Assembly: GCA_017984215.1 (NCBI GenBank)
Contig: JAGOAA010000021.1
Location: 1 to 33,876, forward strand
Direction of reading: 5' to 3'
Length of the DNA: 33,876 nt
DNA from: Cytophagaceae bacterium
Lineage (GTDB): Bacteria; Bacteroidota; Bacteroidia; Cytophagales; Spirosomataceae
This document shows, in pieces, positions 1 through 7,181 of the stretch. The position numbers and the translations under genes are program-made. Positions within the stretch are counted from its first letter, which is position 1. Every line of letters starts with the position of its first letter. Under the pieces are notes generated by a model. That model was not told where the DNA came from. It worked only from the letters and a program-made list of their open reading frames with translations, and did not search any database.

Positions 1-179
1 TCGGGATCGTCGGCGCCTTTACTTTGGTCGCCGGGGATGTCGCAGTTTTGTATGGTCTTTTTGATCAGCGCGCACCTTTGGCGGGTCTATCTGCCGTTCC
101 GATTGCGCTGTGGGAATTTTCATTGGGGATTTATTTGACAGTGAAGGGGTTTAAAGAAAATGCTGTAATTTTAAATTGA
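1..179 (+). CDS. DUF4386-type membrane protein, C-terminal fragment
   Basis: Only the last 58 codons are inside the window, read in the frame whose first full codon is at position 3 and ending at TGA 177-179. The visible part is hydrophobic and ends with a PIALWEFSLGIYLTVKGFK segment, which I recognise as the C-terminus of DUF4386 proteins, multi-pass inner-membrane proteins of unknown function. The stop overlaps the start of the next gene (TGATG), so the two are probably co-transcribed and translationally coupled. The family call rests on a short tail; the start and the rest of the protein lie outside the window. Confidence 0.7.
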   Translation, partial: GIVGAFTLVAGDVAVLYGLFDQRAPLAGLSAVPIALWEFSLGIYLTVKGFKENAVILN

Positions 180-964
180 TGAAAATACCTATCTACCAAG
201 TTGACGCATTCACCAACGAATGTTTCAAAGGCAATCCCGCCGCGGTTTGTCCTTTGGATGTTTGGCTTCCGGATGCCGTGATGCAGAACATCGCGCAGGA
301 GAATAATTTAGCCGAAACGGCATTCGTTGTTCCAGTGGGTGAAACCTATGAAATCCGCTGGTTTACGCCCACGGTCGAAGTCGATTTGTGTGGACACGCG
401 ACCTTAGCAAGCGCCTATGTCTTGTTCCATGAATTGGCTTATGCTAAAGACCAAATCAACTTTATTTCTCCGCGTAGTGGACCCTTAACTGTATCAAAAA
501 ACGGTTCTGTTTTAGCCCTGAATTTTCCCGTAGATACCTTATCGGAATTGCCTGTTGAAGCCGAGCATGGTATCGGATTATCTCGGGCGCCACGCAAGGT
601 TTTCAAAGGCAGGACGGATTACTTATTTGTCTACGATTCGGAAGCGGAAATCTTGGCTTTGCAACCCGATTTCGAATTGTTGAAATCCCATGATGTTCGC
701 GGAATTATCGTCACCGCTCCCGGCGAAACGACGGATTTTGTCTCGCGCTTTTTTGGCCCGGCTTGTGGCGTAAATGAGGATCCAGTGACTGGTTCGGCAC
801 ATACGACTTTGACGCCTTATTGGGCTGGGGTGTTAGGGAAAACGGTGTTAACGGCCCGACAATTATCCCAACGAACGGGCTCACTATCATGTAAATTATT
901 GGGCGATCGAGTGGAAATTGCAGGCGAAGCGGTGTTATATTTGCGCGGCGAGATTGAAATATAA
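179..964 (+). CDS. PhzF family phenazine biosynthesis-like isomerase
   Basis: This is a 261-residue protein, close to the usual PhzF length. PhzF-fold proteins are cytosolic isomerases with two similar half-barrels. The N-terminal half begins with the typical IYQVDAFT and GNPAAV motifs. The conserved glutamate that acts as acid/base in PhzF is visible as E46 in NNLAETAF. The C-terminal half carries the family block FGPACGVNEDPVTGSAH. I use ATG 179 rather than the TTG one codon upstream, because the ATG overlaps the upstream stop and gives the standard MKIPIYQVD start. Most PhzF-like proteins have unknown substrates, and no phenazine genes are nearby, so a role in phenazine synthesis is not implied. 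A small ORF follows after 2 bp. Confidence 0.93.
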   Translation: MKIPIYQVDAFTNECFKGNPAAVCPLDVWLPDAVMQNIAQENNLAETAFVVPVGETYEIRWFTPTVEVDLCGHATLASAYVLFHELAYAKDQINFISPRSGPLTVSKNGSVLALNFPVDTLSELPVEAEHGIGLSRAPRKVFKGRTDYLFVYDSEAEILALQPDFELLKSHDVRGIIVTAPGETTDFVSRFFGPACGVNEDPVTGSAHTTLTPYWAGVLGKTVLTARQLSQRTGSLSCKLLGDRVEIAGEAVLYLRGEIEI

Positions 965-966
965 AT

Positions 967-1128
967 ATGAAAAATAGTAAACGAGCAAATTCGGGCGGTA
1001 TGCTGGGGACACAAAAAAAACGTGTGTCAGATTTGCACAACAATGCAAATGCAATCGTCAAAAGTTCTTTTAAAAGTAATCTGGTCAAAACAGTCAATAA
1101 ACGAGTTAATAATCCTTATAAATTATAA
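967..1128 (+). CDS. Small basic hypothetical protein (53 aa)
   Basis: An uninterrupted 53-codon ORF begins with ATG 2 bp after the PhzF stop and ends with TAA 5 bp before the DinB-like gene. The protein is rich in Lys, Arg, Asn and Ser (it starts MKNSKRANSGGMLG and ends VNNPYKL), with no hydrophobic segment and no Cys. The tight spacing on both sides suggests a real member of the same transcription unit. I do not recognise the family. Its charge would fit a nucleic-acid- or ribosome-binding small protein, but that is inference only. It could instead be a chance ORF in a 169-bp gap. Confidence 0.5.
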   Translation: MKNSKRANSGGMLGTQKKRVSDLHNNANAIVKSSFKSNLVKTVNKRVNNPYKL

Positions 1129-1133
1129 TAATC

Positions 1134-1649
1134 ATGAAAAAATTATTCACCTTTTTTGCCATCCTAGCCATGGCCACCAGCTTAACAGCACAAACTCCTA
1201 AAGCGAACCTTTTAAAAGACTGGGAGCGCGCGCGTGCCTACACGAAAGAGTATTTAGATGCGATGCCTGAGACGGGATATGCCTTAAAGCCAACCAAAGA
1301 AATGCGTTCTTTCGCAGGTCAAATGCTTCACATTGCGGATGCCAATTACGGTATTGTTGGAACCGCTACGGAACTTACTCCAACCGTAAAAGATCTAGAA
1401 AAGTCGAACGATGTCGCAAAAGCGAGCGTTACGGAGAAAGTCTTAGCTTCATATGATTTTGCCATCAATGCCATCAAAAATTACCCAGATGCGAAATGGG
1501 CTGAGATGATTAAATTATTCAACCGTTTCGACGTAACACGCGGACAAGTCATCGACAAAGCTTTCGAACACCAAACGCATCACCGCGGCCAAACAACCGT
1601 TTATATTCGCTTAGCGGGTGCGACTCCTCCCGCAGAGAAGTTGTTCTAG
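1134..1649 (+). CDS. Exported DinB/YfiT-like putative metalloprotein
   Basis: This is a 171-residue protein with a signal peptide at residues 1-20, ending at an Ala-Gln typical of Bacteroidota exported proteins. The mature part has the DinB four-helix-bundle pattern. The usual three-histidine metal site is visible as H66 (QMLHIADANY) and H146 plus H150 in EHQTHHRGQTTVYIR, the HQTHHRGQ block being diagnostic of DinB_2-type proteins. Members include thiol-dependent transferases, but most exported members have no known substrate. It ends the leftmost plus-strand run and is followed by a hairpin terminator at 1669. Confidence 0.88.
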   Translation: MKKLFTFFAILAMATSLTAQTPKANLLKDWERARAYTKEYLDAMPETGYALKPTKEMRSFAGQMLHIADANYGIVGTATELTPTVKDLEKSNDVAKASVTEKVLASYDFAINAIKNYPDAKWAEMIKLFNRFDVTRGQVIDKAFEHQTHHRGQTTVYIRLAGATPPAEKLF

Positions 1650-1668
1650 CCTGAAACATTCTTTCTAG

Positions 1669-1703
1669 AAAAGGGTTTGTCTATTACAGGCAAGCCCTTT
1701 TTT
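1669..1703 (+). terminator. Rho-independent terminator or attenuator abutting DUF2256 start
   Basis: The arm AAAAGGGTTTG (1669-1679) pairs with CAAGCCCTTTT (1691-1701), with one G-T pair and an 11-nt loop, and a run of T follows to 1703. It ends the DinB gene. The run of T stops one base before the ATG of the DUF2256 gene at 1704, so the hairpin could also act as an attenuator or a translation-blocking leader for the photolyase cassette. Confidence 0.8.
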
Positions 1704-1841
1704 ATGCAAGGCGTTAAAAAACAACATTTACCCTCCAAAATCTGCCCCGTTTGCAATCGCCCTTTTGCCTGGCGCAAGAAGTGGGAGAAGAATTGGGACC
1801 AAATTATCTATTGTGGTGAAAAGTGCAGACGTAGCAAATAA
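1704..1841 (+). CDS. DUF2256 small zinc-ribbon-like protein
   Basis: This is a 45-residue protein with the complete DUF2256 signature: LPSKICPVCNRPF, then WRKKWEKNW, then YCGEKCRR. Four cysteines (C14, C17, C37, C41) form two CxxC/CxxxC knuckles expected to bind one zinc. The molecular role is unknown, but genes of this family are often found beside photolyase/cryptochrome genes, as here. ATG 1704 gives the normal family N-terminus. The 3' end overlaps the next ORF. The gene begins directly after a hairpin with a run of T, an arrangement that would leave it almost no leader unless transcription reads through. Confidence 0.9.
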   Translation: MQGVKKQHLPSKICPVCNRPFAWRKKWEKNWDQIIYCGEKCRRSK

Positions 1842-2109
1842 GTTTACCGACGAGGACATTGACCGGATCATCCAAATGGCCTGGGAAGATCGCACGCCTT
1901 TTGAGGCGATCGAATTTCAGTTTGGCCTAAAGGAAAAGGAGGTCATCGAATTCATGCGTTTAAATAGTAAGGAGTCTAGCTTCCGTATGTGGCGTAAACG
2001 AATGAGTGGCCGCGGTACCAAACACCTACAAAAACGCGTGGCTGTGGACCCTCGATTTAAATGCACCTTGCAGCGCAGCATCAGCATGAATAAAATCAGT
2101 AAGCGCTAA
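1816..2109 (+). CDS. TIGR03643 family (DUF2805) protein
   Basis: This is a small basic protein of about 97 residues. The conserved blocks are DRIIQMAWEDRTPFEAIEFQ, FGLKEKEVIEFMR, SFRMWRKRMSGRGTKH and a C-terminal SISMNKISKR, which match TIGR03643. The domain starts just after the DUF2256 stop. I place the start at GTG 1816, giving MKSADVANKFTDEDIDR and a 26-bp overlap with DUF2256; a TTG at 1765 would add residues not typical of the family. The stop overlaps the next start (TAATG). The helical, basic character suggests a DNA-binding or adaptor role, but no function is established to my knowledge. The family repeatedly occurs with DUF2256 and cryptochrome genes. Confidence 0.88.
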   Translation: MKSADVANKFTDEDIDRIIQMAWEDRTPFEAIEFQFGLKEKEVIEFMRLNSKESSFRMWRKRMSGRGTKHLQKRVAVDPRFKCTLQRSISMNKISKR

Positions 2110-3185
2110 TGAAGTTTTCGACAAAACTCGAAGAAGTACATGCGCAAATCGACCGATTTGACGTAGCGAAATATGCACGTTCACGTAATTTTATCACGGG
2201 TGGCGTTTCTTATTTATCCCCCTATTTATCCCGCGGTTTTATCACCGTGCCTCAAGTCGTTGAGCGATTGAAAAACCGTGGAATTGGTTTGGAACAAGCG
2301 GAAAAATTCATCCAAGAATTAGCCTGGCGCGAGTTTTATACGCGCACGTGGCTTCAAAAAGGCGATGCTATTTTTGAAGATATTCGCCATCCGCAGGCGG
2401 GAATTGAGCGATTTGGAATTCCCAAAGCGGTGCTCGAATCTACTACTGGAATTCAAGCTTTAGATGGGGCTTTAAAGAACTTCCCAGAAACAGGTTACCT
2501 ACACAATCACCTGCGGATGTACCTCGCCGGAACGATTTGTAATGTGGCCAAATACCATTGGTTTGAACCCGCCCAATGGATGTATTATCATTTGTTGGAT
2601 GGTGATTTGGCGAGTAATGCGCTGAGTTGGCAATGGTGCGCCGGGACCTTCAGCAATAAGCTGTATTACGCGAACCAAGAAAATATCAATCGCTATACGG
2701 GGAGCCAACAAAGAGGAACATATTTAGATTTCGAATACGAGGATTTGCCCTCGCAAGCGGTCCCCCAACATCTACAAAGCTCGGTCGAAGCATCGCTTCC
2801 ATTTACCCCGCCTACAACGAAGCCGCTCGAATTAATTGATGGAATTCCCACCTTCATCTACACCCATTATACGCTCGATCCTACCTTTCACGAGGGCGAG
2901 GCAGGTAACCGGATTTTGATCTTGGAACCGAGTCATTTTGCGAAGCACCCGATGGCGCCCAAAACGATCGATTTCATTCTTTCACTCGCTGAAAACATAC
3001 CAGGATTGCAGGTGTATTATGGAGAATATGCGTCACTTCCTGTCAAAGGAATTTTCCGGGATCATCCCATCAATGCCCATTTTCAAGGCGTACGAGAGGT
3101 GCACCCTTCGCTTGCTCCGGGTTTACAAGGGGAATTCAATAGCTTCTTTTCTTTTTGGAATAAACTAAGCAAACAGTTGCGCTAG
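2109..3185 (+). CDS. FAD-binding photolyase/cryptochrome-domain protein lacking N-terminal antenna domain
   Basis: This 358-residue protein starts directly in the FAD-binding helical domain of photolyases. The N-terminal alpha/beta antenna domain found in ordinary photolyases is missing. Visible motifs are GGVSYLSPYLSRGFIT (31-46), LAWREFYTRTW, the ETGYLHNHLRMYLAG block, and LLDGDLASNALSWQWCAG, where D164, D166, N170 and W174/W176 keep the flavin-contact and Trp positions of class I photolyases. After about residue 210 comes a different segment. From R268 (RILILEPSHF) it looks like an alternating strand/helix region. The ATG overlaps the upstream TIGR03643 stop. The 3' end overlaps the convergent gene by 21 bp. 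A light-responsive flavoprotein or repair enzyme is likely; its substrate cannot be read from sequence. Confidence 0.85.
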   Translation: MKFSTKLEEVHAQIDRFDVAKYARSRNFITGGVSYLSPYLSRGFITVPQVVERLKNRGIGLEQAEKFIQELAWREFYTRTWLQKGDAIFEDIRHPQAGIERFGIPKAVLESTTGIQALDGALKNFPETGYLHNHLRMYLAGTICNVAKYHWFEPAQWMYYHLLDGDLASNALSWQWCAGTFSNKLYYANQENINRYTGSQQRGTYLDFEYEDLPSQAVPQHLQSSVEASLPFTPPTTKPLELIDGIPTFIYTHYTLDPTFHEGEAGNRILILEPSHFAKHPMAPKTIDFILSLAENIPGLQVYYGEYASLPVKGIFRDHPINAHFQGVREVHPSLAPGLQGEFNSFFSFWNKLSKQLR

Positions 3186-4604
3186 AAAGTTTTCAGCGTT
3201 GTTTAAATGCGTTTCCTTTTTTTCCAAAGGCATTTTATCCCAAGTGCTAATCAGCATCGCCCATCTCGGATTTTTGCGGAAGGTCTCACGTTGTTTATCC
3301 AAGAATCGCCAAAACAAACCATCCCAAATTTCCTGCCATTCTCCCTTCGGATAATCGCTCATTTTCAGGATGTAATTGGACCCACAGATATAAGGTTTGG
3401 TCGTCATCAAACCGCCATCGCTGAATTGCGACATGCCGTATACGTTGGGCACCATCACCCAGTCATAAGCATCGATGTACATTTCCATGAACCAGCGATA
3501 GACCGCATCGGGCTTGATTTCGCATAATAACATAAAATTTCCCAGCACCATCAGTCGTTCGATGTGGTGGTTATAGCCCGTTTTTAACAGCTTGCGGATT
3601 GTTTGGTCGATGGGTTCCACCCCTGTTGTTCCGGTGTAAAAGGCCGCCGGCATCTCCTGCGTAAATCCCCAATAATTCGTGGTACGCTGTTGGACCCCGA
3701 TTTTCCGATACAATAATTGGACAAACTCGCGCCAACCTACCACCTGTCGGATGAACCCCTCCATACTATTTAGCGGTGCTTTCGAATTCGCGACACGTTC
3801 GATGACTTGTGTGGGAGTCAACAAGCCCACATTAATTAGCGGACTTAAAATACTGTGGAATAAGGACTTTTCTTGTGCCTTAATCGCATCCTCATAATCG
3901 CCAAAAAGCGGAATCCGCTCGCGAATAAATTGGTCCAATGCTGCCTTTGCTTCCGCATGCGTCACCGGATAATAGGCTCCGGAAAAAGGCATGTCGCTCG
4001 AACCTGGATTGCCTGGGAAATGTTCCGATACATACACAGTGGCCTCGCGAATATATTCGTTGGGAAGTACCTCAGGAAACGGAGCCGGGATGAATGTATT
4101 TTTCGGTATTTTCTTGCGATTTTCGGAGTCAAATGTCCATTGGCCACCCATCGGTTTTCCATCTTCCTCGATTAGAATTCCACGGTCTTTTCGCTGCTGG
4201 GTGTAGAAGGCCGTTTGAAAATAAGGCTTACGCGTACCGAGCAGCGATATATCTGTGTTGAGGAAGTTGGGGCTTGCTAATAAGTGAATGTCGCCTGCTC
4301 TGCGTAGGCGTCGCTCCAACAAATAATCATTCGGATCGAACATCCTTATCGCGCCTTCGATGGAAGAAACCAGTGCGACTTCTGAAGCGCGCGGATCTTG
4401 CGCATCGATGTATTCCACTCTTTTCCCCGCCGCACTAAGTCGGTCCGCAAAGGCCTGCATACTCGCTCGGTGGAAGAGTATTTTCTGCTTGTGAAAAGCG
4501 TATTGTTTGAAGAATAAATCCGATTCGACAAGGTAAAAAACCTCAGCTTCTTGCGTGAGCGTTTCTTCAAACAATTGATGTGGAAAGATCAGGAATGCGC
4601 TCAT
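3165..4604 (-). CDS. Photolyase-related protein (FeS-BCP/DPRP type) without cluster cysteines
   Basis: This 479-residue protein begins with the DPRP N-terminal pattern [11 protein letters not shown] and has the family core [19 protein letters not shown] and [16 protein letters not shown]. FeS-BCP relatives are (6-4) photolyases or cryptochromes that bind FAD and a [4Fe-4S] cluster through four Cys. Here one cluster-type Cys is plausible ([13 protein letters not shown]), but the expected SDYCxxC cysteines are P419 and E422 (SDYPKGEW), and the later ACP Cys is replaced in the [10 protein letters not shown] stretch. A cluster is therefore unlikely. C407 in YICG is not an obvious substitute. The start overlaps the upstream photolyase-like gene's stop by 4 bp (ATGA), indicating one operon. 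Function is probably flavin-based DNA repair or light sensing. Confidence 0.85.
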   Translation of the reverse strand: MSAFLIFPHQLFEETLTQEAEVFYLVESDLFFKQYAFHKQKILFHRASMQAFADRLSAAGKRVEYIDAQDPRASEVALVSSIEGAIRMFDPNDYLLERRLRRAGDIHLLASPNFLNTDISLLGTRKPYFQTAFYTQQRKDRGILIEEDGKPMGGQWTFDSENRKKIPKNTFIPAPFPEVLPNEYIREATVYVSEHFPGNPGSSDMPFSGAYYPVTHAEAKAALDQFIRERIPLFGDYEDAIKAQEKSLFHSILSPLINVGLLTPTQVIERVANSKAPLNSMEGFIRQVVGWREFVQLLYRKIGVQQRTTNYWGFTQEMPAAFYTGTTGVEPIDQTIRKLLKTGYNHHIERLMVLGNFMLLCEIKPDAVYRWFMEMYIDAYDWVMVPNVYGMSQFSDGGLMTTKPYICGSNYILKMSDYPKGEWQEIWDGLFWRFLDKQRETFRKNPRWAMLISTWDKMPLEKKETHLNNAENFLAQLFA

Positions 4605-6064
4605 TTATTCACGTGTTTTTCGAGGATTCGCGCCACCTCTTGTCGGGCCTTTTTCGTTTTCCGCAACCCCCAAACTTGGTCGGAAGCCGTTTTTCTTGTC
4701 GCACCTAAATCCACCACGGGAACAGGGTAATCCACGCCTATTTTAATTCCATATAAAGTCTGTTCCATGTCACTTAGTTTCCAAGGTTCATGAATCAATG
4801 TTGAAGGAACCGCAGCTAATTCCGGCACCCATTTTTTGATGAAGACCCCGTCCGGATCATGGGTGTAAGAATTCTTAATCGGGTTATAAATGCGGATGGT
4901 GTTGATGCCAGTCACACCTGCTTGCATTTGGATTTGCGGGTAGTGAATACCGGGTTCGTAATCGAGAAATTGGCGTGCTAGAAAATGTGCCAAATCCCGC
5001 CAATCTTGCCAGAGATTAAAGACAAAAAACGAAACAACCATGGCGCGCATGCGGAAATTCAAGTATCCCGTCGCGACAACGCAGCGCATGCAGGCATCGA
5101 TGAGTGGAACGCCGGTTTGGCCGGTTTGCCACGCCTGAATCAAGAACTCATCGCGTGGTTTTTCAAGCGCCTGATAGGCTTTATTCACGGGCTCAAACTC
5201 CATCCTGGACTCATCCTCAAACTTCTGCATGAAATGCCCTTGCCAGTGCAGTCGGGACGTGAAATTGGCGAGGGCACGTTTGTTCGAAGCGCTTTTGTAA
5301 TGCTGCATGGTGTAGGTATAGGCCATGCGCATGGATATATTTCCGTAGGCTAAATAGGGGGAGATGCGGCTGCATGCCCGCCGACTAGCCTCTGGTTTGC
5401 TGATGTAAAAGCTATAATTTTTATGACGCGTTTCGATGAAACTTTTCATGTATTTCCAACCCCAATATTCGCCACCTTCTTGGAAAATTGGATTGCGTGT
5501 TTTGAATTCAAGAGGTAGTTCGGGCCCTTTCCAGATCTCATAAAATTCAGGCGATAATTGCAATAAATTCCAATTGTCCTCACGCACAAAAAAGGGTTCG
5601 TGTTTCATCGTTTCTTCCCAGCGTTGTTGCCACGTTTTGCGGGATTTTAATTTACGAATGACGCCACCTGTCCGAGTTTCCCTCCAGGCAATTTTTTCGC
5701 GTGCGCAAAATGCGGATACCGCTTTGTCCCGTTGAAAACTCAAATCATTCCCAATCTCCTGGTGGGAGAAAATTTGGCGTATGTCAAATTGTTCTGCCAA
5801 AGCCTGAAACACGGGGAGTACTTCATGATGGAAAATATATAGAGTCCCGTTTCGGTCTTCTAAGCGACCCTGCATTTCCATCAAGGATTCATGCACAAAT
5901 CGCCAATGCCGTAGGTCGCTGTCGGGGAATGCAATCATCGATGGCTCAAAAAAATACACCAATAACACCGGAATATTTTCCTCCAAAGCCCGGTACAAAG
6001 GCTCGTGGTCCGTAAAGCGTAGATCACGTTTAAACCAGACGATATTGATAGGCGATTTGGACAT
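4601..6064 (-). CDS. Cryptochrome/photolyase family protein
   Basis: This 487-residue protein has full photolyase architecture. The N-terminal alpha/beta antenna domain starts [18 protein letters not shown] and runs to about residue 135. The FAD domain includes [15 protein letters not shown] (about 230-244), [31 protein letters not shown] and [11 protein letters not shown]. The usual DGDLAxN-WQW loop is replaced by [17 protein letters not shown], with D368 retained. By alignment, the flavin-proximal Asn is His and both Trp of WQW are non-aromatic. This points to a divergent cryptochrome-like clade whose photoreduction route differs from E. coli PhrB. It is the first gene of the minus-strand pair. 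A plus-strand promoter for the next gene lies just upstream. Confidence 0.88.
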   Translation of the reverse strand: MSKSPINIVWFKRDLRFTDHEPLYRALEENIPVLLVYFFEPSMIAFPDSDLRHWRFVHESLMEMQGRLEDRNGTLYIFHHEVLPVFQALAEQFDIRQIFSHQEIGNDLSFQRDKAVSAFCAREKIAWRETRTGGVIRKLKSRKTWQQRWEETMKHEPFFVREDNWNLLQLSPEFYEIWKGPELPLEFKTRNPIFQEGGEYWGWKYMKSFIETRHKNYSFYISKPEASRRACSRISPYLAYGNISMRMAYTYTMQHYKSASNKRALANFTSRLHWQGHFMQKFEDESRMEFEPVNKAYQALEKPRDEFLIQAWQTGQTGVPLIDACMRCVVATGYLNFRMRAMVVSFFVFNLWQDWRDLAHFLARQFLDYEPGIHYPQIQMQAGVTGINTIRIYNPIKNSYTHDPDGVFIKKWVPELAAVPSTLIHEPWKLSDMEQTLYGIKIGVDYPVPVVDLGATRKTASDQVWGLRKTKKARQEVARILEKHVNK

Positions 6065-6090
6065 ACATAGGTAACCGAAAAAGCCCTTGG

Positions 6091-6121
6091 TTGTTTTCGG
6101 AAAGGGAAATACCTACTTTTG
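6091..6121 (+). promoter_or_regulatory. Bacteroidota-type promoter for the 6150 gene
   Basis: TTG at 6091-6093 is followed after 20 bp by TACTTTTG (6114-6121), matching the -33 TTG and -7 TAnnTTTG consensus. The predicted start is near 6128, leaving a leader of about 22 nt before ATG 6150. Confidence 0.6.
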
Positions 6122-6149
6122 CACCGATTTAATCCCCTAATGTATCAAA

Positions 6150-6779
6150 ATGAAACAATTGTTGGCCCTCTGCCTTATCCTCGCCGCCTTTACACTTAAT
6201 GCCCAATCGGGAAGTATTGAAATGAGTACCGGTGGGTTTTCGTTTATTCCTGCTTTTACCTCAAAAGAGCCTAATTTAATCATCAATGCGGGAACCAATC
6301 CCAAAAGACGCTTAACCGGTTCTTTGATGTACATGATGCGCATGAAGAGCATGACGCCTACGACGGTGGCTTTGTTTACGCGTTACCGTTTTATCGATAA
6401 GAAATTCAAGGCGACTGTGGGAATTCATATTCCAGCATTCCAAATGACGGAGGATTATGAGGTGACGAGTTTCTTTGGTCGGGAATTAACCTTGTCTTAT
6501 CCCGTGACTGATAAATGGAATGTGGGCTCGTTCATTTTGAACGGGAATGCGCGTAACACGGATTTCAAGGTGACTTTGGTATCAGGAAACACTAATTACC
6601 ATCACAATAAATGGAATTTACTCACACAAGGCTATTACTTGACAGTTGGGGATTTAACGGGTATCGCCGAGACCATCTCCTATGACATCAACAAGCATTT
6701 TCAGGCCAAAGCCTTTGGTAATTATACGATAACCAATGGGGAGGTGATTGCGACTGTTGGATTGAAATATAACCTATAA
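6150..6779 (+). CDS. Exported beta-rich hypothetical protein
   Basis: This is a 209-residue protein with a signal peptide (residues 1-19, ending NAQ). The mature part is made of alternating polar/hydrophobic strands with aromatic ends, such as TTVALFTRYRFI, FKATVGIHIPAF and EVIATVGLKYNL at the C-terminus. The C-terminal aromatic-hydrophobic pattern resembles small outer-membrane beta-barrels, so an outer-membrane or periplasmic location is likely. There are no Cys and no catalytic motif. I do not recognise a named family. It has its own Bacteroidota promoter and is followed after 18 bp by the Dabb gene, so the two may form an operon. Confidence 0.75.
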   Translation: MKQLLALCLILAAFTLNAQSGSIEMSTGGFSFIPAFTSKEPNLIINAGTNPKRRLTGSLMYMMRMKSMTPTTVALFTRYRFIDKKFKATVGIHIPAFQMTEDYEVTSFFGRELTLSYPVTDKWNVGSFILNGNARNTDFKVTLVSGNTNYHHNKWNLLTQGYYLTVGDLTGIAETISYDINKHFQAKAFGNYTITNGEVIATVGLKYNL

Positions 6780-6797
6780 CAAAATTTCTAATTTATT

Positions 6798-7157
6798 ATG
6801 AAAGCCATTTTATTCGCGAGTTTGATTTTATTGAGCCTTACCACTTTTGGTCAAACAGTTAAACCTTTTAAACATGCGGTAACTATTACATTTGCTGCTA
6901 ATGCCACAGATGCCCAAATCCAAGAAGTAGATAATTCATTTCAATCGTTGACAAAATTAGCTGTTGTGAAAGGTTACGAATGGGGGAAAGTGGTCGACCC
7001 CAAAGACCCCACTAAGAAACAGCATGTGTATATTTTTACATTTGATCGTGAATCCGACCTACCCATTTATGGCCAATCGAAAGAACATTTAGCGCATATT
7101 AAAGTTGGCGCCGACATCACCATTAGCGTCAGTGCGCTCGATTATTTCGTCCAATAA
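6798..7157 (+). CDS. Exported Dabb-like (stress-responsive A/B barrel) protein
   Basis: This is a 119-residue protein with a signal peptide (1-18) followed by one dimeric alpha/beta-barrel (Dabb) domain. Supporting motifs are FKHAVTITF at the start, GYEWGKVVDP in the middle, HVYIFTFDRESDLPIYG and KEHLAHI towards the end, which match the usual Dabb order. Cytosolic Dabb proteins include plant stress proteins and polyketide cyclases; exported Bacteroidota forms have no known substrate. It shares a bidirectional terminator with the convergent GH3 gene. Confidence 0.8.
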   Translation: MKAILFASLILLSLTTFGQTVKPFKHAVTITFAANATDAQIQEVDNSFQSLTKLAVVKGYEWGKVVDPKDPTKKQHVYIFTFDRESDLPIYGQSKEHLAHIKVGADITISVSALDYFVQ

Positions 7158-7180
7158 AAAAGGGGCCGAAGCCCCTTTTC
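7157..7180. terminator. Bidirectional terminator between Dabb and GH3 genes
   Basis: The hairpin AAAAGGGGC-CGAA-GCCCCTTTT has a five-pair GC core (7162-7166 with 7171-7175), a CGAA tetraloop and flanking A/T runs on both sides. It can end transcription from both convergent genes. Confidence 0.88.
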
Positions 7181-7181
7181 A

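Noticed and set aside
179-964. Phenazine biosynthesis role for the PhzF-like protein
   Set aside because: No other phenazine genes are present, and most PhzF-fold proteins act elsewhere.
711-1097. 128-codon minus-strand ORF
   Set aside because: It overlaps the PhzF gene end and the small plus-strand ORF, has no recognisable domain, and its composition looks like a reverse-frame shadow.
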